A DNA stretch of 64,000 nt from Flavobacterium hydatis (GTDB taxonomy: Bacteria > Bacteroidota > Bacteroidia > Flavobacteriales > Flavobacteriaceae): positions 1 to 64,000 of the forward strand of contig NZ_JPRM01000015.1 of NCBI RefSeq assembly GCF_000737695.1, given 5' to 3'. This document shows positions 6,671-15,263 of the stretch, piece by piece; position 1 is the stretch's first letter, and each line of letters opens with the position of its first letter. The position numbers and the translations under genes are program-made. The notes under the pieces are model-generated. The model was not told the origin of the DNA. It did no database searches and saw only the letters and a program-made list of their open reading frames with translations.

Positions 6671-9229
6671 TTGAGAAAGAATTCCACAAAAATAGCAGCA
6701 TTTATTCTAATAGCAATATTTATTTCAGCTTGTAATTCTGTAAAAAGGGTTCCTAACGGAAAAAAACTTCTTACAAAGAATGAAATTATAGTAAATGACA
6801 AGTCTATTAATGACGAAAGTGTATCCAACCAATTGTACCAAAAACCTAACAGTACGCTAATTGGTGGGTATAAATTGCGTTTGAATTTATACAACTTAGC
6901 CAATCCAAATCCAGATTCAACTTTTCAGGCAAAATATAAAAGTAATCCAAAGAGATATGAAAGATTATCTAAATTATTATCTGCAAAACAAGTAGATCGA
7001 CTAGGACAATCTTTTTTATACAAAGGAATAAATGAGTTTTTTAAAACAACTGGTGAACCGCCAGTAATTGTTGACACTAGTAAAGTAAAAAAATCTGCTA
7101 CTCGTTTAAAATACCATTATTTTCATAATGGGTATTTTAATGTAAAAACAGCATATTCGATTGATAGTGTAAGTGCAAAAAAAGCAAAGGTTCGTTACAA
7201 CATTACAACAGGTCAACCATTTCTTTTAGACACTATTACTACTAGTATATCTTCTCCAGATGTTGACTCTTTATACAATAAAAGTATAGAAAACACAATA
7301 TTAAAATCTGGAAATCAATACAAAACAAGCGATTTAGAAGATGAAAAAAACCGTATAACAACTTACTTTAGAAATCACGGTGTATATTATTTTCAATCTA
7401 ACAATGTTACCTATAACATTGATACGATAAACAAAAAGAATAAAGCTAATATCGATTTAATCATAAAAGATTACAGTTATCAGGATAAGGATTCTAGTAG
7501 AACTATGCCTTTTAAAGTTTATAAAATTAGCGACGTTAATATCTACACCGATTATTCTGCTGCAAATGCCAAATTAGAAATTAAAGACAGTACTACTTAT
7601 AAAAACTTTAATTTATACAGTTACAAAAAATTAAAATATAAGCCTTACGCTATAACTGATGCTATTTTTATTACTAAAGGAAGTTTATTTGCTGATTACA
7701 AAACAACTCTTACAACTCGATATTTAAACAATTTAAAGATATTTAACTATCCATCTATTCATTATGAAGTCGACAAAAGAGATTCGACTGCACAATCTTT
7801 AATTGCTAAGATATATCTAACACCTAGAAAAAAATATAGTTTCCAAACAACGCTGGATGTCACGCACTCGAATATTCAGGATTTCGGAATTGGATTTAGT
7901 CTTTCTGAAACAATCCGAAATGTTTTTAATGGTGCTGAAACATTAGAAATTGCTGGTCGTGTTAATGTTGGTTCTTCTCAAGATTTAGCAAATCCAAACG
8001 GAACTTTCTTTAATGCTTCCGAATATGGGGTTGACATCAAACTGAATGTCCCTAGGATTTTAATGCCTTTTGGAACTGAAAAAATCATTCCAAAAAGTAT
8101 GATTCCATCTACTGTAATGACAGCCGGTTTTGCAAAACAACGAAACATTGGTCTTGATAAAGAAAACTTTACAGGTGCATTTACCTATAATTGGACTCCT
8201 AAAAGAAACAACACTGCCCGCATTGACCTTTTGAACATTCAATATGTGCGAAATTTAAATCCGCAAAATTATTATAGAGTATATCGTTCATCTTACAATG
8301 CTTTAAATGACATTTCACAAGAATATGATTATCCTCAAAAACCTGATTTTGTAGATTCTAATAATGATTTAGTAATTGATGAGGGTACATCAGGATTTAC
8401 AAAAGATGTCCTAGATAGAACAATACCTGTTTCCAGCGATGATTATCAATCGGTAGAAAGTATCGAAGAAAGAAGAATGAGACTTACAGAAAATGATTTT
8501 ATTCTGGCATCTAATTATACTTTTACCAAAACGACCAAAAAAGATTTATTAGACAATACTTTTTATCTTTTTAAAGCAAAAATAGAAACCGCAGGATCAT
8601 TATTATCTTTAATTTCTAATGCTGCTAATTTGCAAAAAAATGCAAATGGGAACTATCAAATCTTTAATTTGGAGTATTCTGAATACCTAAAAACCGAATT
8701 TGATTATATTAAACACTGGGATTTATCTAAAGAAAAAGTGATTGCTGTGCGAACGTTTTTCGGAATCGCTGTTCCTTTTGGCAATTCTGATTATGTACCT
8801 TTTTCAAGAAGTTACTATTCGGGAGGTTCCAACGACAATAGAGCTTGGCAACCTTACTCATTAGGACCTGGAAGTACTGGAGCTGTAAATGATTTTAACG
8901 AAGCCAACATGAAAATCGCCATAAGCGGTGAATTTAGATATAAGATTTTAGGAAAATTAAAAGGAGCTATTTTTGCAGATGCAGGAAATATCTGGAATGT
9001 ACTAGATAATGTTACCGACGAGAAAGCAACATTTAAGAATTTAAGCGACCTTAAAGACATCGCACTAGGAACAGGAATAGGGTTTCGCTATGATTTGAGT
9101 TTTTTCGTAATACGTTTTGACTTAGGATTTAAAACCTACAATCCTGCTTACGAAATGAACAAACGCTGGTTCAGAGATTACAATTTCGGACACTCAGTTT
9201 TAAATTTTGGAATAAATTATCCTTTCTAA
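6671..9229 (+). CDS. tamL: TamL: BamA/TamA-family outer membrane lipoprotein
   Basis: The 852-residue protein starts at a TTG codon (6671). A lipoprotein signal with lipobox ISAC sits near residue 20. POTRA-like repeats cover about 40-390 (for example LKYHYFHNGYFNVKTAYSID), and a C-terminal Omp85 barrel follows, containing the YYSGGSNDNRAWQPYSLGPGS motif of the substrate-channel loop and ending VLNFGINYPF. TamL is the lipidated TamA paralogue of Bacteroidota, thought to act with TamB in envelope biogenesis. No tamB follows here; the next gene is aldolase. The 37-base gap to the divergent methyltransferase gene must hold both promoters or be read through. Confidence 0.85.
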   Translation: MRKNSTKIAAFILIAIFISACNSVKRVPNGKKLLTKNEIIVNDKSINDESVSNQLYQKPNSTLIGGYKLRLNLYNLANPNPDSTFQAKYKSNPKRYERLSKLLSAKQVDRLGQSFLYKGINEFFKTTGEPPVIVDTSKVKKSATRLKYHYFHNGYFNVKTAYSIDSVSAKKAKVRYNITTGQPFLLDTITTSISSPDVDSLYNKSIENTILKSGNQYKTSDLEDEKNRITTYFRNHGVYYFQSNNVTYNIDTINKKNKANIDLIIKDYSYQDKDSSRTMPFKVYKISDVNIYTDYSAANAKLEIKDSTTYKNFNLYSYKKLKYKPYAITDAIFITKGSLFADYKTTLTTRYLNNLKIFNYPSIHYEVDKRDSTAQSLIAKIYLTPRKKYSFQTTLDVTHSNIQDFGIGFSLSETIRNVFNGAETLEIAGRVNVGSSQDLANPNGTFFNASEYGVDIKLNVPRILMPFGTEKIIPKSMIPSTVMTAGFAKQRNIGLDKENFTGAFTYNWTPKRNNTARIDLLNIQYVRNLNPQNYYRVYRSSYNALNDISQEYDYPQKPDFVDSNNDLVIDEGTSGFTKDVLDRTIPVSSDDYQSVESIEERRMRLTENDFILASNYTFTKTTKKDLLDNTFYLFKAKIETAGSLLSLISNAANLQKNANGNYQIFNLEYSEYLKTEFDYIKHWDLSKEKVIAVRTFFGIAVPFGNSDYVPFSRSYYSGGSNDNRAWQPYSLGPGSTGAVNDFNEANMKIAISGEFRYKILGKLKGAIFADAGNIWNVLDNVTDEKATFKNLSDLKDIALGTGIGFRYDLSFFVIRFDLGFKTYNPAYEMNKRWFRDYNFGHSVLNFGINYPF

Positions 9230-9243
9230 TGCTAATTAATTCT

Positions 9244-9251
9244 TATTTTTG
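9244..9251 (+). promoter_or_regulatory. Predicted -7 promoter element of fbaA
   Basis: TATTTTTG matches TAnnTTTG and lies 37 bases before the ATG at 9289. No TTG at -33 is visible. It supports a downstream start for the aldolase instead of the in-frame ATG at 9229. Confidence 0.45.
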
Positions 9252-9288
9252 CAACCTAAAAACTAAAAAACAACTAAAAAGAATTACA

Positions 9289-10356
9289 ATGGCACACAAT
9301 ATTAAACCAGGAGTAGCGACAGGAGATCAAGTTCAAGAGATTTTTAATTATGCGAAAGAAAAAGGATTTGCACTTCCTGCAGTAAACGTTACTGGATCAA
9401 GTACAATCAATGGAGTTCTTGAAACTGCAGCAAAACTGAATGCGCCAGTTATTATTCAATTTTCTAACGGTGGAGCACAATTTAACGCTGGAAAAGGATT
9501 ATCTAATGCTAACGAAAAATCAGCAATCGCTGGAGCAATCGCTGGAGCAAAACACATTCATACTTTAGCAGAAGCTTACGGTGCAACAGTAATTTTACAT
9601 ACTGACCACTGTGCAAAAAAATTATTACCTTGGATTGATGGTTTACTAGATGCTTCTGAAAAACATTTTGCAGAAACAGGAAAACCATTATACAGTTCTC
9701 ATATGATCGATTTGTCTGAGGAGCCAATCGAAGAAAACATCGAAATTTGCAAAGGCTATTTAGCTAGAATGAGCAAAATGGGAATGACTCTAGAAATCGA
9801 ACTTGGAATTACAGGTGGCGAAGAAGATGGTGTTGACAACTCTGATGTTGATAGCTCAAAATTATACACTCAACCAGAAGAAGTAGCTTACGCTTACGAA
9901 GAATTATCTAAAGTAAGTCCTAAGTTTACAATTGCAGCAGCTTTTGGAAACGTTCACGGTGTTTACAAACCAGGAAACGTAAAATTAACTCCAAAAATCT
10001 TAAAAAATTCTCAAGATTTCGTACAAGACAAATTCAAAACTGGTCATAACCCAGTAGATTTCGTTTTCCACGGAGGTTCAGGTTCTACACTTGAAGAAAT
10101 TAGAGAAGCTATTGGATATGGTGTTATCAAAATGAACATTGATACAGATTTACAATTTGCATATACAGAAGGAATTCGTGATTATATGGTTAAAAACATT
10201 GACTATTTAAAAACTCAAATTGGTAACCCAGAAGGTACTGATGTTCCTAACAAAAAATATTATGACCCAAGAAGATGGGTACGTGAAAGCGAAGTAACAT
10301 TCAATACAAGACTTGAGCAAGCTTTTGCTGACTTGAATAACGTAAATACACTTTAA
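9289..10356 (+). CDS. fbaA: Class II fructose-bisphosphate aldolase
   Basis: A 355-residue zinc-dependent aldolase that interconverts fructose-1,6-bisphosphate with glyceraldehyde-3-phosphate and dihydroxyacetone phosphate. ATVILHTDHCAKKLLPW (Asp/His catalytic and zinc site), GNVHGVYKPGNVKL (zinc His) and FHGGSGSTLEEI (phosphate binding) are visible. The ATG at 9289 gives the family N-terminus (MAHNIKPGVATGDQV). The in-frame ATG at 9229 would add 20 unconserved residues and overlap the predicted promoter. Confidence 0.95.
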   Translation: MAHNIKPGVATGDQVQEIFNYAKEKGFALPAVNVTGSSTINGVLETAAKLNAPVIIQFSNGGAQFNAGKGLSNANEKSAIAGAIAGAKHIHTLAEAYGATVILHTDHCAKKLLPWIDGLLDASEKHFAETGKPLYSSHMIDLSEEPIEENIEICKGYLARMSKMGMTLEIELGITGGEEDGVDNSDVDSSKLYTQPEEVAYAYEELSKVSPKFTIAAAFGNVHGVYKPGNVKLTPKILKNSQDFVQDKFKTGHNPVDFVFHGGSGSTLEEIREAIGYGVIKMNIDTDLQFAYTEGIRDYMVKNIDYLKTQIGNPEGTDVPNKKYYDPRRWVRESEVTFNTRLEQAFADLNNVNTL

Positions 10357-10370
10357 ATTTTAGATTTCGT

Positions 10371-10414
10371 AATTTAGATTTCGGACTTCTAAAAAGCCTG
10401 AAATCTAAATTTTG
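10371..10414 (+). terminator. Hairpin after fbaA, possible weak terminator
   Basis: A 12-bp perfect inverted repeat (AATTTAGATTTC at 10371-10382 with 10400-10411) built from the TCTAAA-type repeat unit and followed by only four T residues. It could terminate weakly or partly uncouple fbaA from accD. Confidence 0.45.
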
Positions 10415-10465
10415 AATCAGATTGAAAAATCTAAACTTTAAAATCTACATTCTAAATTAAAAAAA

Positions 10466-11320
10466 ATGGCTTGGTTTAAAAGACACGAAAAAGGGATTAC
10501 AACTGCTACCGAAGACAAAATGGATGTCCCAAAAGGACTTTGGTACAAATCTCCAACTGGAAAAATTATTGATGCTGATGAGTTGGCTCGTAACTTATTT
10601 GTGAGCCCAGAAGATGATTTCCATGTTAGAATTGGAAGCGCAATCTATTTTGAGATTTTATTTGATAACAACGAGTTTGTTGAATTAGATAAAAACATGA
10701 CATCTAAAGATCCTTTGCATTTTGTGGATACAAAAAAATATGCAGAAAGATTAAAAGATGTAATGGAGAAAACTCACTTAAAAGACGCTGTACGTACAGG
10801 AGTGGGAAAATCTAAAGGAAAAGAACTTGTTATTTGCTGTATGGACTTTGCCTTTATTGGTGGATCTATGGGAGCTGTAGTAGGTGAAAAAATCGCTAGA
10901 GGAATTAATCACGCTATCAAAAACAAATTACCATTTGTTATGATATCTAAATCTGGTGGAGCACGTATGATGGAAGCAGCTTACTCATTAATGCAGTTAG
11001 CAAAAACATCTGTTAAACTTGCTCAACTTGCCGAAGCTGGTTTACCATACATTTCGTTATGTACAGATCCTACAACAGGAGGAACAACTGCATCTTATGC
11101 TATGTTAGGAGATATTAACATTTCTGAGCCTGGTGCTTTAATTGGATTTGCAGGACCAAGAGTTGTAAGAGATACTACAGGAAAAGATTTACCTGAAGGT
11201 TTCCAAACTGCTGAATTCCTTTTAGAACATGGCTTTTTAGACTTTATAACGCCTAGAAAAGAATTAAAAGACAAGATTAACTTGTATATCGATTTGATTC
11301 AAAACAATACAATTAGATAG
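10466..11320 (+). CDS. accD: Acetyl-CoA carboxylase carboxyltransferase subunit beta, without zinc cysteines
   Basis: A 284-residue protein that, with AccA, transfers the carboxyl group from biotin to acetyl-CoA in the first step of fatty-acid synthesis. The crotonase-fold core is intact: [37 protein letters not shown], and [20 protein letters not shown]. The N-terminal region, which in E. coli is a four-cysteine zinc ribbon, is recognisable ([10 protein letters not shown] and [12 protein letters not shown]) but has Ser, Thr/Gly, Ser and Asp where cysteines are expected. The first cysteine is at residue 124. A strong terminator follows. Confidence 0.93.
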   Translation: MAWFKRHEKGITTATEDKMDVPKGLWYKSPTGKIIDADELARNLFVSPEDDFHVRIGSAIYFEILFDNNEFVELDKNMTSKDPLHFVDTKKYAERLKDVMEKTHLKDAVRTGVGKSKGKELVICCMDFAFIGGSMGAVVGEKIARGINHAIKNKLPFVMISKSGGARMMEAAYSLMQLAKTSVKLAQLAEAGLPYISLCTDPTTGGTTASYAMLGDINISEPGALIGFAGPRVVRDTTGKDLPEGFQTAEFLLEHGFLDFITPRKELKDKINLYIDLIQNNTIR

Positions 11321-11342
11321 TTTTTAAACTTCTAAAAAAACG

Positions 11343-11378
11343 AAAAATCCCATTCGCTTCGGCAAATGGGATTTTTTT
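11343..11378 (+). terminator. Terminator after accD with UUCG tetraloop
   Basis: Stem AAAAATCCCATT / AAATGGGATTTTT, closed by a C(TTCG)G tetraloop at 11357-11362 with one internal mismatch, then a T-run. The very stable loop and T-tract make it a convincing rho-independent terminator. Confidence 0.9.
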
Positions 11379-11404
11379 ATATCTTTATTTCAAATCTTCA
11401 GTTT

Positions 11405-12040
11405 ATGAAAAGAGTTTTCGCTGGTTTTGTTATTTGTTTGTTTCTTTTGAATTGCACTAAAAAAGAAGAAAAAATTGTTCCTGAAAATATTCCTTATATA
11501 ATTTCAAAAGAAGATATTAAACCTAAGCCGACAAAACAATCGAATAACAATCAAATCCCACCTACACCTCCTCCACCTCCAAACTCACCGATACCTGGAT
11601 GGTTAGTTTACGGAACAAATACTTTTATTATTGATACTGATTCAAAAATATATTATTTTCAAAGGAACAGCATAGGAATGATCTGCGGTACCGAAACGGC
11701 TGACACAATTCCGCATTTTATAAATTTACAACCTAAAGATTTAATAGAAATACCTAATAAAAACATCTATGACTTTATAAAATTAAATTACAAAGATGAC
11801 TTTCGAAATGTGACTTTTATTGCTTCAAAAACTGACACATTAAACTCTAAGGCTTTTTTCGATTTACGAAAGACCCTAGAATCTTCCATTAAAGGTCGAG
11901 ATTTTTACCTTATCAGGAGAACAACACAAGAAGAAGATACTGTACTAAAATACAAGAAAAATAACGAATATTACTATTCCGACAAAATTAGATGGGACAA
12001 AACAAAAATCAAATTCCCTAAATACAAGATCGAAGACTAA
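11405..12040 (+). CDS. Hypothetical proline-rich lipoprotein
   Basis: A 211-residue protein. The ATG at 11405 gives a typical lipoprotein signal (MKRVFAGFVICLFLLNC) with the acylated cysteine near residue 17. The in-frame ATG at 11366 lies inside the accD terminator and is unlikely. A linker rich in Pro, Lys and Asn (PPTPPPPPNSPIPGW) at about 50-70 precedes a soluble domain of about 140 residues that I do not recognise. It is flanked by terminators or repeats and is probably a single-gene unit displayed on the outer or periplasmic membrane face. Confidence 0.6.
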   Translation: MKRVFAGFVICLFLLNCTKKEEKIVPENIPYIISKEDIKPKPTKQSNNNQIPPTPPPPPNSPIPGWLVYGTNTFIIDTDSKIYYFQRNSIGMICGTETADTIPHFINLQPKDLIEIPNKNIYDFIKLNYKDDFRNVTFIASKTDTLNSKAFFDLRKTLESSIKGRDFYLIRRTTQEEDTVLKYKKNNEYYYSDKIRWDKTKIKFPKYKIED

Positions 12041-12104
12041 AGCTATAACTTGCTCTGCAAAGTCAAAAGACCTAGCTTAAGCCTTACACATGATTACATC
12101 ATGG

Positions 12105-12187
12105 TAAACCAATATTGAGTAGACGCACTGTAGTGCGCCTCTACAGAAAACCTTTGTTTCTTTATTCCTTTCTTCTATTTTCTCCAA
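12105..12187. repeat. 83-bp palindrome-containing direct repeat, copy 1
   Basis: Begins TAAACCAATATTGAGTAGAC and ends TTCTATTTTCTCCA. Near its start is an imperfect palindrome GTAG-CGCACT-GT-AGTGCG-CTAC. Copy 2 is at 12311-12393 in the same orientation, differing at a handful of positions, including changes inside the palindrome. The structure resembles REP-like intergenic elements of flavobacteria. Confidence 0.8.
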
Positions 12188-12310
12188 TCTTGTCACCCTG
12201 GGAAACGAAGGGTCCCCACAATAAACCAACACGAACTTGTCTTAAATTGTCGAGCTACTCGCAGAGATTCTTCCTGCGTCAGAAAGACAAGTTTGGGGTT
12301 AAACCATAAA

Positions 12311-12393
12311 TAAACCAATATTGAGTAGACGCACTGCGGTGCGTTTCTACAAAAAAACTTTGTGTCTTTATTCCTTTCTTCTATTTTCTCCAA
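12311..12393. repeat. 83-bp palindrome-containing direct repeat, copy 2
   Basis: Direct repeat of 12105-12187. The palindrome reads CGCACTGCGGTGCG here instead of CGCACTGTAGTGCG, so the hairpin-forming ability is kept although the loop bases differ. The pattern suggests independent drift after duplication. Confidence 0.8.
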
Positions 12394-12470
12394 ACTCGGA
12401 GTCAAAGAACATACAACATTTCGACTACAACATTCGTTAAATTACTGCTCTGCGAAGACTCCTTTTTTAC

Positions 12471-13661
12471 CTACACTTTTTTATTATCTTTTATAGTTAC
12501 ACTATATTCTATAACAAAATTAGGATAAGCAGCATTTCTCATCTTACAAATAAGAGTCTTTTCATCATAAGTCTTCTCAACAACAAACTCACCATTAGCA
12601 ATCTGACTTAGCTTTATTGGTTTCCCAGGCCCAACATACCATTCATATACTGTTGTATTACCTTTGATCATATATTCTCTACTTAAATCTATCTTTTGTC
12701 CTACACTTATAAATCCTCCATCAATTCTTTTTTGAGGGCGATAAAAAACTGAAGATAATGGAGTTTCTTTAGTTGGCAAAGCTGAGAATAACAACTGGTT
12801 TTCTGAACAATACAAATAACTTAACTTTACATCTTTTGAAGTATCTAATGATGTTAGCAGATTATCAGTACAATTCAACTCCTTTAGATTTACATTCTTA
12901 GAAACATCCAAAAAGGTCAACTGATTAAAAGAGCAACCCAAAAAAGTTAAATTCAAATTATTAGAAACATCTAATGAAGTTAACTTATTCTCAAAACAAA
13001 TCAATTCCTCTAAATTCAAATTCTTAGAAACATCCAACGATGTTAACTGATTAGAATTACACCAGAACTCATTTAAATTCAAACTCCTAGAAACATCCAA
13101 AAAGGCTAACTGATTAGAACGACAATTCAACATAGTTAAATTCACATTCTTAGAAACATCCAATGCTGTTAGATTATTATTAGAACAATTCAACTCCTTT
13201 AGATTTACCGCTCCTAAAACATCCAATGCCATTAACAAATTAAAACGACAATCCAATACACGTAAATTTACATTCTTAGAAACATCTAATAATGTTAACT
13301 GATTCTCTAAACAATTTAATTCTTCTAAAAAAATAAATTTACGCGCATCTAATGTTCCATATAATCTATTATCAAAATCGAGACTACCTACATCTAACTT
13401 TATTAGTCGTTGAGGAGAGACTGTATTCCATGTACAATATTCTGTTAGTTTAGAAATCCATGTTTCGGAGGTATTCCATTTTAAAGTATCAACTTTAGTT
13501 AAACCCAACATATGTAGATTAAGCCGTCCAGATTGTTTTGTTGGCTGACGAAGAAAAACACGCAGCCCTTCTTTATCGTCTTCATGATACTTTTGCGCTT
13601 GTAGGTTACCACATAACAAAAACACAAAAAAGATAAATAGTGGTTTTATTTTCACAATCAT
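12471..13661 (-). CDS. Secreted leucine-rich-repeat protein
   Basis: A 396-residue protein with a signal peptide (cleavage after ...CGNLQA near residue 22). About residues 95-290 consist of roughly nine tandem 21-residue leucine-rich repeats with the pattern NLxxLxCxxNxLTxLDVSKN. A C-terminal domain (about 300-396) looks Ig-like (TTVYEWYVGPGKP, then strands). I see no T9SS sorting domain and no lipobox, so it may be periplasmic or leave by another route. Similar LRR proteins mediate binding. It has noncoding repeats on both sides. Confidence 0.75.
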   Translation of the reverse strand: MIVKIKPLFIFFVFLLCGNLQAQKYHEDDKEGLRVFLRQPTKQSGRLNLHMLGLTKVDTLKWNTSETWISKLTEYCTWNTVSPQRLIKLDVGSLDFDNRLYGTLDARKFIFLEELNCLENQLTLLDVSKNVNLRVLDCRFNLLMALDVLGAVNLKELNCSNNNLTALDVSKNVNLTMLNCRSNQLAFLDVSRSLNLNEFWCNSNQLTSLDVSKNLNLEELICFENKLTSLDVSNNLNLTFLGCSFNQLTFLDVSKNVNLKELNCTDNLLTSLDTSKDVKLSYLYCSENQLLFSALPTKETPLSSVFYRPQKRIDGGFISVGQKIDLSREYMIKGNTTVYEWYVGPGKPIKLSQIANGEFVVEKTYDEKTLICKMRNAAYPNFVIEYSVTIKDNKKV

Positions 13662-13716
13662 AATTTAGATTAGTTTATTAAATAGACCTTAAATGTTTTT
13701 TATACAGCTCTGCGCA

Positions 13717-13791
13717 GTCTCCCGATTTCGTAGCGCCAACGGGATAAAAAAATCATAAATAACTATTGGTACAGGTTCGAAATCGGGAGAC
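13717..13791. repeat. Inverted repeat in intergenic region
   Basis: GTCTCCCGATTTCG (13717-13730) pairs perfectly over 14 bases with 13778-13791, enclosing a 47-base AT-rich loop. Flanking phrases (GCTCTGCGCAGTCTCC, CATTCGTTAAATT) match fragments at 12422-12461, so the LRR gene lies between related noncoding elements. Confidence 0.75.
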
Positions 13792-13847
13792 TTCGAACAG
13801 CATTCGTTAAATTTCGTAAATAGAAAATCTCAGAACCTCAAAAACAA

Positions 13848-15098
13848 CTACATTCCTGTTCTAATTGCTTCAACAGGATCTAATTTGGCAGCAGAAATTG
13901 CAGGAAGAATTCCAGCAATTAAACCTATTAAAGCTGCAAGTCCTGTTCCTAGAAGAATATTTCCCATTCCGAGTACAAACTCAAAATCGAGAGCTTTGGT
14001 AAGGATCACAGAAATTATCCAAACCAAGATTAGTCCAATTGCTCCGCCAATTACCGAAAGAATTACTGCTTCAAACAAAAACTGAAACATGATAAATTTA
14101 TTCTTAGCTCCCAAAGATTTCTGAATTCCGATAAGATTGGTTCTTTCTTTTACCGAAACAAACATAATATTTGCAATCCCGAATCCTCCCACAAGAAGAG
14201 AGAATAAACTTATTATCCAACCCATAAAATTCATTTGCCCGATAATACCATCTATAAAATCGGTAAAACCAGAAAACACGTTAACAAAGAAATTATCAAT
14301 TTGTCCAGCTTTTAATCCCCGAATAGCTCTTAATTTCTGAGACACTTCTGCTTTATACGCATCCATATCGATTCCTTTTTCTGGTTTTAAAACAATTACC
14401 GGAGTCATTCCGTCATTATTATCACCATACATACGACGTAAAAAATTTGCTGGAAAAAATACCGATGTATCATTACTGTCTCCAAACAAACCTGCACCTT
14501 GTTTTTTCACCACGCCAATTACGGTAAAACGTTGTCCGTACAAACGAATATTTTTCCCGATAGGTTCTTCATCTCCAAAAAGACCTTCGGCTATATCGTG
14601 TCCCAAAACTATAACTGGTGTTCCCGAATTTGATTCTGATTCATTATAAAAACGACCTTTCTCAAAATCCAAACCCTCAATTTCCATAAATTCATATGAA
14701 ACTGGAACTATATTTACATCACTAACTGTTTTAGAATCGTATTTTAAACTTTCTCTTTTAACAAAAAGCTGATACCCTACTTGATTTGTATTTGTAAGAG
14801 AATTTTTCAAGTAAGTATACTCATCATATTTTACGTTTGGAAATTGTTCTCTTTTCCATTGCGGAATATCTGAAGGACCAAAAGAAAACTTCATTAAATA
14901 AATCGTATTTTTATCTAAGCTACTTAAGTCCTTTGTGATTTTTCTGTTCAAAGAATCTACAGCTGCAAGTACGGCAATGATTGAAAAAATACCAATAGTA
15001 ACTCCCAACAAAGACAACAATGTTCTTAGTTTATTACTGCGCAAGGCATTCATCGCAAAACCAAAACTTTCTTTTAATAATCGAAGATAAAGCAGCAT
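13848..15098 (-). CDS. MacB/FtsX-type ABC transporter permease
   Basis: A 416-residue protein with a MacB-like architecture. The first membrane helix is at about 20-45 (NKLRTLLSLLGVTIGIFSII), followed by a large periplasmic MacB_PCD domain (about 50-280), then three C-terminal helices in the FtsX domain (about 290-410) ending KLDPVEAIRTGM, a typical family terminus. Such permeases couple to a cytoplasmic ATPase in efflux or lipoprotein-type export. No ATPase gene is adjacent, so its partner must lie elsewhere. The gene stands alone on the minus strand, divergent from purH. Confidence 0.88.
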   Translation of the reverse strand: MLLYLRLLKESFGFAMNALRSNKLRTLLSLLGVTIGIFSIIAVLAAVDSLNRKITKDLSSLDKNTIYLMKFSFGPSDIPQWKREQFPNVKYDEYTYLKNSLTNTNQVGYQLFVKRESLKYDSKTVSDVNIVPVSYEFMEIEGLDFEKGRFYNESESNSGTPVIVLGHDIAEGLFGDEEPIGKNIRLYGQRFTVIGVVKKQGAGLFGDSNDTSVFFPANFLRRMYGDNNDGMTPVIVLKPEKGIDMDAYKAEVSQKLRAIRGLKAGQIDNFFVNVFSGFTDFIDGIIGQMNFMGWIISLFSLLVGGFGIANIMFVSVKERTNLIGIQKSLGAKNKFIMFQFLFEAVILSVIGGAIGLILVWIISVILTKALDFEFVLGMGNILLGTGLAALIGLIAGILPAISAAKLDPVEAIRTGM

Positions 15099-15206
15099 AG
15101 ATTTTAAATTTACATTAAAGTAAAATTCAATAAATTTTAGTCAAAAACCTAATAAAAATTCACTTACTCATAGGTAGGATTTTTTAAGAGAATGTTACAT
15201 AAAATG

Positions 15207-15239
15207 TTGATTTTTATAATCAAAAAAAAACTATTTTTG
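15207..15239 (+). promoter_or_regulatory. Predicted purH promoter
   Basis: TTG at 15207-15209 and TATTTTTG at 15232-15239, spaced by 22 bases, fit the Bacteroidota consensus TTG-N17-23-TAnnTTTG. The purH ATG lies 24 bases further on. Confidence 0.65.
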
Positions 15240-15263
15240 CACCTTCATAATTATAACTACACA

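Larger units (their letters stand above)
12041..12470. other. Noncoding repeat-bearing intergenic region
   Basis: About 430 bases between the lipoprotein gene and the LRR gene. It holds two copies of an ~83-bp repeat (listed separately) and fragments of phrases that recur elsewhere, such as CTCTGCGAAGACTCC and CATTCGTTAAATT (also near 13700-13812). The short open frames in this region follow the repeats, look unlike proteins, and are not called. Confidence 0.7.

Noticed and set aside
6634..6903. N-terminal 90-residue extension of the RNA methyltransferase frame
   Set aside because: It crosses the start of divergent tamL, is Phe/Ile-rich, and is unlike the family; the ATG at 6633 gives the usual N-terminus.
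12115..12405. Two short open frames in the repeat region upstream of the LRR gene
   Set aside because: They run through the 83-bp repeats, on opposite strands, and have no protein-like features.
12820..13330. Tandem DNA repeats in the LRR gene considered as a CRISPR array
   Set aside because: The periodicity (63 bases) is in frame and encodes leucine-rich repeats; no constant repeat with variable spacers is present.
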